Assembly: GCA_003563255.1 (NCBI GenBank)
Contig: PWSL01000451.1
Coordinates: 1 to 8,459, forward strand
Reading direction: 5' to 3'
From: Desulfonatronospira sp.
GTDB taxonomy: Bacteria > Desulfobacterota > Desulfovibrionia > Desulfovibrionales > Desulfonatronovibrionaceae
Length of the DNA: 8,459 nucleotides
In this document: positions 1 to 5,679 of the stretch, piece after piece
Position numbering within the stretch: position 1 is the stretch's first letter
Layout: every line of letters starts with the position of its first letter
The notes under the pieces: generated by a model
What the model was told of the DNA's origin: nothing
Seen by the model: the letters and a program-made list of their open reading frames with translations, nothing else
Database searches by the model: none
Position numbers and translations under genes: made by a program

Positions 1-18
1 GAAAGCCAGGAGCTTTTG

Positions 19-103
19 CCCACGGAACACACGGAAGGACACGGAAGTTTTTAAAGCGTTGCGAAGCAACGCATATTCCGTGAGATTCCGTGTATTCCGT
101 GGG
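19..103. repeat. Imperfect palindrome of ACACGGAA units with a central hairpin
   Basis: Two 28-base arms at 19-46 and 76-103 are reverse complements at 24 of 28 positions. Each arm is built of degenerate CACGGAA / TTCCGTG units spaced by about 9 bases. The centre holds a perfect 7-bp hairpin, GCGTTGC-GAA-GCAACGC, at 56-72. No reading frame here looks protein-like. It appears to be a dispersed intergenic repeat able to form a cruciform; its function is unknown. Confidence 0.75.
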
Positions 104-114
104 CCGTCTCTTTT

Positions 115-163
115 GCCCCGATGGGGCCTCTTTTTCCGCACAGGGTCGCGGAAAAAGCCTAGA
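115..163. repeat. 49-bp hairpin repeat, copy 1 (inverted copy at 8282-8330)
   Basis: This stretch matches the reverse complement of 8282-8330 at 46 of 49 bases. It contains a hairpin with arms at 130-140 and 147-157 (CTTTTTCCGCR pairing with CGCGGAAAAAG) around a 6-base loop, preceded by a small CCCCGATGGGG palindrome. Both copies lie within 40 bases of a GGGGAC-type palindrome. It is a dispersed repeat with no coding signal. Confidence 0.8.
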
Positions 164-177
164 ATCTAGTGGCCACC

Positions 178-251
178 GGGGACAGGCACTTTTGCCGGCC
201 TCAAACCGTAAAAATGGCCGGACTGTAACAGCGGCAAAAGAGCCAGTCCCC
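178..251. repeat. GGGGAC palindromic element, copy 1 (TTTTGCCG interior type)
   Basis: Terminal arms 178-197 and 232-251 are reverse complements at 18 of 20 positions. The two mismatches are fixed: the left arm reads GGGGACAGGCAC and the right arm, reverse-complemented, GGGGACTGGCTC. The interior carries a second pairing, CGGCC with GGCCG. The copy is followed by CTTCCAGCTC. It is the first half of a tandem pair with 299-372. It resembles a REP/MITE-like non-autonomous element; the mobilising enzyme is not in the window. Confidence 0.85.
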
Positions 252-298
252 TTCCAGCTCTACAGCGACACTTTGTGTAAATTATCGCCTTGGCCACC

Positions 299-372
299 GG
301 GGACAGGCACTTTTGCCGGCCTCAAACCGTAAAAATGGCCGGACTGTAACAGCGGCAAAAGAGCCAGTCCCC
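299..372. repeat. GGGGAC palindromic element, copy 2 (TTTTGCCG interior type)
   Basis: Sequence-identical to copy 1 across the element, with arms at 299-318 and 353-372. Its left flank, 260-284, is a 25-base exact match in inverted orientation to 7102-7126. The element therefore extends beyond the core on that side. It lies directly downstream of the minus-strand gene ending at 382 and may fold at the 3' end of that transcript. Confidence 0.85.
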
Positions 373-381
373 TTCCAACTC

Positions 382-1887
382 TCAGGTCTCAATCTGGGCA
401 GGAGAGGTTTGAACATCTTTCTGTATTTTTTCCAGGCCGGTTTCCTGAACCAGGTCTATCCATTCAGCCACAAGCTCATGGTCCCACTGGGTTCCGCTTC
501 CCTGCAGCAGAATAACCCTGGCCTGCTCCCAGGACAGGGCATTGCGGTAGGCTCGGTCTGAAGTCATGGCCTCAAAGGCGTCGACCACGCTTATTACCTT
601 GGCCAGAAACGGTATCTGCCCATTGCCGATATTATCAGGATAACCTTCACCGTCCACCCGTTCATGATGATGATACACCAGGGGCAGAATATCGTTCAGG
701 GACCAGAGCTGGGCCAGAATATCCCTGGCGATCTGTGGATGCCCCTGCATTATCCTGAATTCATCATCCGTCAACCTGGATGGCTTGTTCAGGATATGGT
801 CCGGAATGCCGATCTTGCCGATATCATGCAGAACACCGGCTGTATAAAGATCTTCAAGTTCCTTGGACATAAGCTTGAGCCTGCTTCCCAGCTTCATGGC
901 ATACACCGCCACCCGGTCTGAATGTCCCTTGGTATAATAATCCTTGGCTTCCACCGCCTTGGCATAAGATCTGATAATGTCCAGGTTTTTGTCCCGCATT
1001 TTGCCGTACATCCTGGCGTTTTGCATTGCAGTAGCCGCATGGGCTGCAAATACGCCCAGAAGCTGGGAGTCTTCATTATTGAACAGGTTGTCTTCGTGGC
1101 GCAGTAAAACCACGGCGCCGACTTTATTGAGCTGTGAATAAAGTGGAGTGATAAGAATGGAGTACTCAAAATTCCCGGATTCCAAATTTAGATAATTACC
1201 GGCATTGCCATTATCCAGCATATAGGTTTTGCCATCATAGGCCGCTTTGTAGCTCAGATTTTTCAACTCTTTGAAAAGCTCGGGATGCTCACGCAATTTT
1301 CTGCCCCTGATGACCGATTTGGATAAAGATCCTTTTTCTTCCAGCAAAAAAAGGGCCACACTGTCCGGCTGAAAATTTCTCTGGACCTGAGAAACAAACT
1401 CGTAACAGATGGATTTGAGATCCAGCTGGGCATTGAGGGCGCTGCTGACATTAAGCATTTTGACTATGTTGCTCAGGCGTTTTTTTTCCTTGCGGGAGTA
1501 CCTGTTTTTAATTACCTTTTCCACTTTCACCAGAAGGTGGCTGATATTGAAGGGCTTGGGAAGATAGTCAGCAGCCCCGGTCTTGATGCACTCCACAGCC
1601 GTCTCAATGCTGGCAAAGCCGGTCATGACCAGGAAATCTATGTCCAGATTCTTTTCTGCGATGTATTGCAGCAATTCCAGCCCCCCCATCTGAGGCATCC
1701 GCAAATCTGAAATAATGAGGTCAATTTCCGGGTGTTTAACAAGCATCAGCTGTGCCTGTCTGCCGTTTTCCGCCTCCAGAACCTTGTGGCCTTCTTCCTG
1801 AAGGGCATCCCGGCATATCTCCCTGAGACTGTCTTCATCGTCCACCACCAGGATAGTTGCTATTTTTTCCTGATCATCTTTTTGCAT
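382..1887 (-). CDS. Response regulator with REC, GAF and HD-GYP domains (predicted cyclic-di-GMP phosphodiesterase)
   Basis: The 501-residue soluble protein has three domains in order. Residues 10-128 are a REC receiver with acidic pocket D16/D17, phospho-acceptor D61 (in SDLRMP), T89 and K111. Residues about 140-292 are a GAF-like sensor. Residues about 300-485 are an HD-GYP domain with HDIGKIG (H354, D355), HHHER at 406-410 and DGEGYP at 412-417. All metal-ligand and GYP signatures look intact, so hydrolysis of cyclic-di-GMP to pGpG or GMP is the expected output, switched by phosphorylation and by whatever the GAF domain binds (ligand unknown). The ATG at 1887 is preceded by GGGG (1895-1898) at 7-base spacing. 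No kinase is adjacent; the partner is unknown. The stop codon lies within ten bases of a repeat unit. Domain calls are firm; signal and cellular process are not. Confidence 0.95.
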   Translation of the reverse strand: MQKDDQEKIATILVVDDEDSLREICRDALQEEGHKVLEAENGRQAQLMLVKHPEIDLIISDLRMPQMGGLELLQYIAEKNLDIDFLVMTGFASIETAVECIKTGAADYLPKPFNISHLLVKVEKVIKNRYSRKEKKRLSNIVKMLNVSSALNAQLDLKSICYEFVSQVQRNFQPDSVALFLLEEKGSLSKSVIRGRKLREHPELFKELKNLSYKAAYDGKTYMLDNGNAGNYLNLESGNFEYSILITPLYSQLNKVGAVVLLRHEDNLFNNEDSQLLGVFAAHAATAMQNARMYGKMRDKNLDIIRSYAKAVEAKDYYTKGHSDRVAVYAMKLGSRLKLMSKELEDLYTAGVLHDIGKIGIPDHILNKPSRLTDDEFRIMQGHPQIARDILAQLWSLNDILPLVYHHHERVDGEGYPDNIGNGQIPFLAKVISVVDAFEAMTSDRAYRNALSWEQARVILLQGSGTQWDHELVAEWIDLVQETGLEKIQKDVQTSPAQIET

Positions 1888-1894
1888 AATATAT

Positions 1895-1898
1895 CCCC
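1895..1898 (-). promoter_or_regulatory. Ribosome binding site of the HD-GYP response regulator
   Basis: On the minus strand GGGGATATATT precedes the ATG at 1887. GGGG is 7 bases upstream, an acceptable Shine-Dalgarno for this start. Confidence 0.55.
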
Positions 1899-1953
1899 GA
1901 TATTATAGCAGCACTTACTATCTGTCCCCCGGCAGAAAAACAAACCAGAGGTC

Positions 1954-1982
1954 TTGATTTTTTATGCATCTTGAGTTATATT
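1954..1982 (+). promoter_or_regulatory. Predicted sigma-70-type promoter of tRNA-Pro
   Basis: TTGATT at 1954-1959 (4 of 6 to TTGACA) and TATATT at 1977-1982 (5 of 6 to TATAAT) are separated by exactly 17 bases. A start about 7 bases downstream would fall just before the mature tRNA 5' end at 1993, the short leader expected of a tRNA gene. Confidence 0.65.
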
Positions 1983-1992
1983 ATTAGTTTAT

Positions 1993-2070
1993 CGGGATGT
2001 GGCTCAGTCTGGCTAGAGCGCAGCGTTCGGGACGCTGAGGCCGCAGGTTCGAATCCTGCCATCCCGACCA
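1993..2070 (+). tRNA. tRNA-Pro(CGG)
   Basis: A complete cloverleaf is visible. The acceptor stem CGGGATG pairs with CATCCCG, followed by discriminator A and an encoded CCA (2068-2070). The D arm has GCTC/GAGC. The anticodon arm CAGCG-TTCGGGA-CGCTG gives anticodon CGG at 2028-2030, reading CCG proline codons. The T arm is GCAGG-TTCGAAT-CCTGC. The TTCGGGA anticodon loop is the same as in the E. coli CGG proline tRNA. It stands alone, not in a tRNA cluster, with its own promoter. No U-rich terminator is obvious after it. Confidence 0.97.
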
Positions 2071-2117
2071 TCCTTTCTTGTCCTCGTTATCAGACAATAA
2101 TCCGGGACTGCATTATC

Positions 2118-2145
2118 TTGGGTTGCAGGCAAAGCCCGCGTTAGT
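2118..2145. repeat. 28-bp direct repeat with GGCAAAGCC core, copy 1
   Basis: This matches 2452-2479 at 26 of 28 bases in the same orientation. The shared core RGGCAAAGCCCGC forms a short hairpin. The two copies bracket the whole palindromic block downstream of the tRNA. Confidence 0.8.
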
Positions 2146-2181
2146 GACTTACTCCTGAAACCCTGTCACAAAAAACAATAA

Positions 2182-2237
2182 CCACGCGAAGCGCGTGGCA
2201 GGCCTTGGACAGGATTAACCACGCCAAAGACGCGTGG
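2182..2237. repeat. Pair of CCACGC...GCGTGG hairpins in direct repeat
   Basis: CCACGCG-AAG-CGCGTGG at 2182-2198 is a 7-bp stem with a 3-base loop. CCACGC...GCGTGG at 2219-2237 is a looser second version. Both are followed by CAGGC and then a GACAGGAT motif, so a unit of roughly 37 bases appears twice. The function is unknown. Confidence 0.65.
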
Positions 2238-2432
2238 CAGGCATAGATTGACAGGATAAGCAATCAGCGACCGGAAGCCGCAGATTGCAATAGCCATCCC
2301 GCACTCACTTTCTTCCGGCATTCTTGAGTGCCGGAAGAAAGTGAGTGCGGGAGTGATACCTTTTGGCCTGGCTTCCGGCCAGGACAAAAATGATTTTCTC
2401 TTCATCAATCTCTTAATCCTGTTAATCCTGTC
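2208..2432. repeat. Outer inverted repeat GACAGGATTAAC around the long hairpin
   Basis: GACAGGATTAAC at 2208-2219 and its exact reverse complement at 2421-2432 enclose the 24-bp-stem hairpin. The right side adds a second tandem TTAATCCTG unit just before it (2413 onward), so the right arm is a short direct repeat. GACAGGATAAGC, between the hairpin and the left arm, is a further degenerate unit. Confidence 0.65.
2297..2352. repeat. Perfect 24-bp stem-loop
   Basis: Arms 2297-2320 and 2329-2352 are exact reverse complements over 24 bases around the 8-base loop TTCTTGAG. No T-run follows on either strand, so it is not a textbook intrinsic terminator. It sits between tRNA-Pro and the 3' end of ugd. 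Perfect identity over this length implies recent origin or active maintenance. Confidence 0.9.
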
Positions 2433-2451
2433 AAAAAAGTTCTTTTCTTTA

Positions 2452-2479
2452 TTGGGTTGCGGGCAAAGCCCGCCTTAGT
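2452..2479. repeat. 28-bp direct repeat with GGCAAAGCC core, copy 2
   Basis: Second copy of the repeat at 2118-2145, differing at two positions. Here the palindromic core is GCGGGCAAAGCCCGC, a 6-bp stem with a 3-base loop. It lies about 60 bases past the ugd stop codon. No T-run follows on the ugd strand, so a terminator role is not supported. Confidence 0.75.
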
Positions 2480-2541
2480 TACCAACATGTTTGTTTGATA
2501 TTTGTGCTAAGCGCCTTAATACGCTGTTTAACAGCTTCTTA

Positions 2542-3906
2542 TCAAACCTCTGCAGTTTGCTGGTTTGTATCTACAACCGGCCTTCTCCCCATACTGAAAT
2601 ATGAAAAACCCATTTCCTGCAGCAGCTTGGGCGGATAGAGATTTCTTCCGTCAAATACAGCCGGGTACTGCAACTGGGACTTGATACGCCGCAGGTCCGG
2701 ATTGCGGAACTGGTTCCACTCGGTAACCACCGCCAGTGCATGGGCACCGTCCAGCACCTCGTACTGCTCCCGGCATATCTGAACCATGGGATTATCTTGC
2801 AAGGCCAGGCTGGCGTTTTTTCCTGCCTGGGGATCATACGCCTTGACCTGCATGCCGCTGCCGGTGAGTTCTCTTATGATTTCCAGTGCCGGGGCCTCAC
2901 GCACATCATCGGTGTTGGCTTTGAAGGCCAGACCCCACATAGCCAGAATTTTGCCTTCAACCCCCCCCAGAGAGGAGAAAAATTCCAGGACCTTGTAGGC
3001 CAGGCGCCTCTTCTGAGCTTTATTGACTTCTTCCACCGCCCTTAAAAGACTCGGAGTGTATTCCTGTTCCTTAGCCGTGTTGATCAGGGCTGAAACATCT
3101 TTGGGAAAGCAGGAGCCCCCGAACCCTACTCCGGGGTAAATAAAATGGTATCCAATACGGTGATCCGAGCCTATGCCTCTACGGACATCACCAATGTCCG
3201 CCCCTACCTTTTCACAGATATTGGCAATCTCGTTTATAAAAGAGATCTTGGTAGCCAGCATGCAGTTGGCTGCGTACTTGGTCATCTCAGCGCTTCGAAG
3301 CCCCATAACCATCATTTTTTCCCGGCTGCGGGCAAAAGGAGAGTAAAGAACCTTTAGAAGCTCAGCTGTACGGATATTGTCTGTACCTACTATAACCCGG
3401 TCCGGCTTCATGAAGTCAGAGACAGCATCTCCCTCCTTCAAAAACTCCGGATTCGACACCACGTCGAATTCCAGTCCCAGACCACGTTTATCAAGCTCGG
3501 CCCGGATGAGTTCGCGGACCATATCCGCTGTACCCACCGGCACGGTAGACTTGTCCACTATTATTTTATAGTCCTGCATATTGCGGCCCACTTCCCTGGC
3601 GACCTGACGCACAAACCCCAGGTCGGCCCTGCCGTCATCCCCGGGAGGTGTGCCTACGCAGATAAAAACAAACAGGCAGTTGGTCAGGCCTTCGTTTATG
3701 TCAGTGGTAAAATGCAGCCTTCCCTGGTCCTTGTTTCTGCGAACCAGCTCTTCCAGGCCCGGCTCAAAAATATGCACCTGACCCCGGTTCAGGGTCTCTA
3801 CCACATCCGGGTTCACATCCACGCAGTACACGCTGTTGCCCATCTCAGCAAAGCAGGCCGCGCTTACCAGGCCTACGTACCCCGTCCCTACTATGCACAA
3901 GTCCAT
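2542..3906 (-). CDS. ugd: UDP-glucose 6-dehydrogenase
   Basis: This 454-residue cytosolic enzyme oxidises UDP-glucose to UDP-glucuronate with two NAD+, supplying precursor for capsule, exopolysaccharide or LPS sugars. The N-terminal Rossmann domain opens with GTGYVG (residues 7-12) and D30. Next come VGTPPGDDG (84-92), STVPVGT (120-126) and NPEFLKEGDAV (152-162, K157). The central helix carries K210 and N214. GFGGSCFPKD (261-270) holds catalytic C266 and K269. The C-terminal domain has AFKANTDDVREAP (327-339) and FDGRN (418-422). Length and motifs fit a complete UDP-glucose rather than GDP-mannose dehydrogenase, although substrate cannot be proven from sequence. The ATG at 3906 follows AGAGG (3913-3917) with 6-base spacing. 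It stands alone; neighbouring genes on both sides are unrelated. A GGGGAC repeat begins about 56 bases upstream of the start. Confidence 0.96.
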   Translation of the reverse strand: MDLCIVGTGYVGLVSAACFAEMGNSVYCVDVNPDVVETLNRGQVHIFEPGLEELVRRNKDQGRLHFTTDINEGLTNCLFVFICVGTPPGDDGRADLGFVRQVAREVGRNMQDYKIIVDKSTVPVGTADMVRELIRAELDKRGLGLEFDVVSNPEFLKEGDAVSDFMKPDRVIVGTDNIRTAELLKVLYSPFARSREKMMVMGLRSAEMTKYAANCMLATKISFINEIANICEKVGADIGDVRRGIGSDHRIGYHFIYPGVGFGGSCFPKDVSALINTAKEQEYTPSLLRAVEEVNKAQKRRLAYKVLEFFSSLGGVEGKILAMWGLAFKANTDDVREAPALEIIRELTGSGMQVKAYDPQAGKNASLALQDNPMVQICREQYEVLDGAHALAVVTEWNQFRNPDLRRIKSQLQYPAVFDGRNLYPPKLLQEMGFSYFSMGRRPVVDTNQQTAEV

Positions 3907-3912
3907 GTAAAA

Positions 3913-3917
3913 CCTCT
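3913..3917 (-). promoter_or_regulatory. Ribosome binding site of ugd
   Basis: The minus strand reads AGAGG-TTTTAC-ATG, a clear Shine-Dalgarno at 6-base spacing. It supports the start at 3906. Confidence 0.7.
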
Positions 3918-3924
3918 GAATAAC

Positions 3925-4063
3925 ACAGCGAAATTTTTAAATATTTTATCCTGATCTCAATTGGGGACAGGCACACCGCACTTATTTATATTATTCGTCA
4001 GTCTTCTGTCAGAATAACAAGTGCGGGGAGCCAGTCCCGGAGGTCAGTAATAAGTTTCGCTGT
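3925..4063. repeat. Outer inverted repeat (ACAGCGAAA) around GGGGAC copy 3
   Basis: ACAGCGAAA at 3925-3933 and TTTCGCTGT at 4055-4063 enclose the core at 3963-4038. The sequence is a degenerate form of the CTACAGCGACACTTT flank seen around 260-284 and 6983-7128. The outer arm is therefore a recurring part of this element family. The left arm lies in the leader region of ugd, between its start and any upstream promoter. Confidence 0.55.
3963..4038. repeat. GGGGAC palindromic element, copy 3 (GCACTTATTT interior type)
   Basis: The left arm starts GGGGACAGGCACACCGCACTT; the right arm ends AAGTGCGGGGAGCCAGTCCC. It has the same polarity as copies 1 and 2 but the GCACTTATTT interior of copies 4-6. 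The last base of the right terminus has decayed (GTCCCG instead of GTCCCC). The loop, near 3982-4015, contains CGTCAGTCTTC, similar to the loop of copy 5. Confidence 0.8.
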
Positions 4064-4092
4064 AGTTAATTAAACGTACAATATTGCAAAAC

Positions 4093-4230
4093 CGTATCTG
4101 TTTAGCGCTTTGGATGTGGCACGGGGACTGGCTCTCCCCGCACTTATTTTTCCAGGTAAACGTAGACCATTTTAAAATAAGTGCGGGGGTGCCTGTCCCC
4201 TGCTTTCCATAATAGCGCTAAACAGATACG
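4093..4230. repeat. 17-bp outer inverted repeat around GGGGAC copy 4
   Basis: CGTATCTGTTTAGCGCT at 4093-4109 and its exact reverse complement at 4214-4230 enclose the core at 4123-4200. Exactly 13 unrelated bases separate arm from core on each side. The innermost AGCGCT of each arm is itself palindromic. The whole 138 bp could extrude as one cruciform. Confidence 0.85.
4123..4200. repeat. GGGGAC palindromic element, copy 4 (GCACTTATTT interior type)
   Basis: The left arm is GGGGACTGGCTCTCCCCGCA and the right arm ends TGCGGGGGTGCCTGTCCCC. Polarity is opposite to copies 1-3: the T arm is on the left. The stem extends through GCACTTATTTT / AAAATAAGTGC. It lies between ugd and bioF, which diverge. 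Confidence 0.85.
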
Positions 4231-4345
4231 CAAAACAAATGAATTCATAGCCGCCGGGATGCTCACTCTCCAGAGGTACTCTTACCTTAAATTCATCCCA
4301 CTGTAAAAGGTTTTTGCCCCAGGCCCGATCTACGCCAAAAAGCAT
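4172..4345 (-). pseudogene. Possible gene remnant running into a GGGGAC repeat (unrecognised)
   Basis: On the minus strand a frame is open from 4390 down to a TAA at 4172. An ATG at 4345 would give 57 residues. The part outside the repeat (codons from 4345 to about 4202) reads like real protein, with stretches such as GKNLLQWDEFKVRVPLE and HPGGYEFICFAYLFS. The last dozen residues are encoded by the repeat itself, and the stop lies inside it. I see no Shine-Dalgarno at the ATG. I do not recognise the family. This may be a 5' fragment of a gene cut by the repeat, or a chance frame: codons for AYLFSA coincide with the 17-bp outer arm. The other half is not visible on the far side. Confidence 0.25.
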
Positions 4346-4455
4346 CCGGACTACAAGCCTGCTACTTGATATACAGGCGGTTTTCTCATATCAACTCATG
4401 AGCCGCTACTTCTCAATATTGGTTTACGGGCAAAGCCCGCAATAAAATCAATCAC
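4231..4455. other. Intergenic stretch upstream of bioF
   Basis: Apart from the possible remnant on the minus strand and the repeat at 4419-4440, I see no gene and no convincing promoter here for bioF. No clear -35/-10 pair with proper spacing precedes 4456. Confidence 0.5.
4419..4440. repeat. GGGCAAAGCCCGC repeat, copy 3
   Basis: These 22 bases match the first 22 bases of the repeat at 2452-2479 at 20 positions, in the same orientation. The hairpin GCGGGCTTTGCCCGC (minus reading) is nearly intact. It lies just upstream of bioF, inside its probable leader. Confidence 0.7.
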
Positions 4456-4503
4456 TTGGCAACTCAACAATCAAAGAATCTAAAACAACAAAAAGATCAT
4501 AGT

Positions 4504-5679
4504 ATGCACAACAGCACCCTGCAGACTTTTCCCGGCGATCCTCCGGTTGAAGAACTGCGAAGCATCCCTGAAATTGATCACGGCCCGGACCTTTACCTGC
4601 AATACCGGGGTCAAAGACTTCTAAACCTGGCATCCAACAACTACCTTGGACTGGCAGGCTCCCAAAGCATGAAAAAAGCTGCTTTGCAGGCTGTTGAAAA
4701 ATTCGGTGCCTCCAGTGGGGCCTCCAGGCTGATTTCCGGCAACTACTCTCTTTATACCCGCCTGGAAGAAACCCTGTGCCGCTTCAAAGAAACACAGGCT
4801 TCCCTGGTGTTCGGTTCCGGATATGCAGCCAACCTGGGCATCTTAAGCGCCCTGGCGCACCGCAAATGCCTGATTTTTTCCGACCGCCTGAATCACGCCA
4901 GCATCATAGACGGCATTATCTTGTCCAGGGCCACCCATATCCGCTACAGACACGCTGATGTGGAGCACCTTTCCTACCTGCTGCAAAAACAGTCTTCCCA
5001 GGCCCCTAAAATTCTCATCACAGATACGGTTTTCAGTATGGATGGAGACAGGGCGTCCTTGATCGACATAGTTGAGTTGTGCAAAAAACACAAGGTTATG
5101 AGTATCGTTGACGAAGCCCACGCCACCGGAGTGCTTGGCCGGGGAAAAGGGCTGGCCGGGGAATTGGGATTGAACCGGGAAATCGACCTGCACATGGGGA
5201 CTTTCAGCAAGGCTTTGGGTTCTTACGGGGGATATGCAGCCTGTTCCAGGGCCATAAGAGAACTTCTGGTAAACAGGGCGCGCAGCTTTATCTACTCCAC
5301 CTCATTGCCCCCTGCGGTGACAGGGGCCTGCCTGGAAGGTCTGCAGCAGGTACTCAAAAACCCGGAGCAAGGCCGAAAACTCCTGGATATAGCCCGGGAC
5401 TTCAGATCATTTCTGCAGAACCTGGGATTCGATACCCTCAGGAGCACCACCCAGATTATCCCGGTAATAATGCATAGCAGTACAAAGACATTACAGGCCC
5501 AAAAAGAACTGATGCAGTCAGGAATTTACGTCGCCGCTGTCCGCCCTCCGACTGTTCCGGCAGGCTCTGCAAGGCTTCGCCTGAGCCTAAGAGCCGACAT
5601 GGGGGATAAAGAGATAGAGATGGCCAGACAGGCCCTTATAAATTTGTCCTGCCGAAAGTTCAACAATGAAAGACGTTGA
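4504..5679 (+). CDS. bioF: 8-amino-7-oxononanoate synthase (alpha-oxoamine synthase family)
   Basis: This PLP enzyme of the alpha-oxoamine synthase family condenses L-alanine with pimeloyl-ACP or -CoA to 8-amino-7-oxononanoate, the first ring-assembly step of biotin synthesis. Numbering from the ATG at 4504 (391 residues; E. coli BioF is 384), visible motifs are NNYLGLA (45-51), SGNYSLYTRLEE (78-89), DRLNHAS with H131, FSMDGD (177-182), DEAHATGVLG with D203 and H206, FSKALGSYGG with PLP-lysine K236, and RPPTVPAGSARLRLSL (347-362). The last motif favours BioF over Kbl, serine palmitoyltransferase or ALA synthase. An in-frame TTG at 4456 would add 16 polar residues; neither start has a clear Shine-Dalgarno, and I prefer the ATG from family length. 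The gene overlaps the next by 14 bases. No other bio genes are present. Confidence 0.87.
   Translation: MHNSTLQTFPGDPPVEELRSIPEIDHGPDLYLQYRGQRLLNLASNNYLGLAGSQSMKKAALQAVEKFGASSGASRLISGNYSLYTRLEETLCRFKETQASLVFGSGYAANLGILSALAHRKCLIFSDRLNHASIIDGIILSRATHIRYRHADVEHLSYLLQKQSSQAPKILITDTVFSMDGDRASLIDIVELCKKHKVMSIVDEAHATGVLGRGKGLAGELGLNREIDLHMGTFSKALGSYGGYAACSRAIRELLVNRARSFIYSTSLPPAVTGACLEGLQQVLKNPEQGRKLLDIARDFRSFLQNLGFDTLRSTTQIIPVIMHSSTKTLQAQKELMQSGIYVAAVRPPTVPAGSARLRLSLRADMGDKEIEMARQALINLSCRKFNNERR

Larger units (their letters stand above)
170..377. repeat. Tandem duplication with 121-bp period
   Basis: Positions 170-256 recur without mismatch at 291-377; position 257 versus 378 then differs (G/A) before a few further matching bases. 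Each unit contains one GGGGAC palindrome. The 30-odd bases between the units (260-284 and on) carry the CTACAGCGACACTTTGTG module that also flanks the copy at 7013-7088. The second unit stops within a few bases of the stop codon of the response-regulator gene at 382. Confidence 0.9.
2071..2541. other. Gene-free interval made of nested repeats
   Basis: Between tRNA-Pro and the end of ugd I see no credible gene. The interval holds two copies of a 28-bp direct repeat (2118-2145, 2452-2479), two CCACGC-type hairpins (2182-2198, 2219-2237), an inverted pair GACAGGATTAAC / GTTAATCCTGTC (2208-2219, 2421-2432), a perfect 24-bp stem (2297-2352) and a CCTGGC-TTCCG-GCCAGG hairpin (2367-2383). The longest open frame, on the minus strand, consists entirely of these repeats. 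Confidence 0.8.

Noticed and set aside
1..381. CRISPR array
   Set aside because: There are only two long repeat units and the sequence between them belongs to the element flank, so there is no repeat-spacer pattern and no cas gene.
90..561. Two overlapping plus-strand open frames of about 80 residues
   Set aside because: They translate the tandem repeat and the antisense of the response-regulator gene; the shared peptide is simply the duplicated DNA.
1902..1907. TATAAT on the minus strand as -10 box of the HD-GYP gene
   Set aside because: It sits only a few bases above the Shine-Dalgarno, so the transcript would start in the SD, and the -35 position reads GGGGGA.
1993..2145. tRNA-Pro as attachment site of an integrated element
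   Set aside because: No integrase is visible and the tRNA 3' end is not repeated further downstream in the window.
2166..2408. 80-residue open frame on the minus strand
   Set aside because: It is made wholly of the inverted and direct repeats of that interval, has no convincing Shine-Dalgarno and no protein-like domain pattern.
2461..2473. GCGGGCAAAGCCCGC hairpin as ugd terminator
   Set aside because: No T-run follows on the ugd strand and the same sequence recurs as a dispersed repeat, including upstream of bioF.
4456..4503. TTG at 4456 as start of BioF
   Set aside because: It would add 16 polar residues, lacks a Shine-Dalgarno and makes the protein longer than usual; the ATG at 4504 also lacks a good SD, so the question stays partly open.
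4504..5679. Glycine C-acetyltransferase or serine palmitoyltransferase instead of BioF
   Set aside because: The RPPTVPAG signature and overall motif spacing fit BioF better; a database alignment would settle it.
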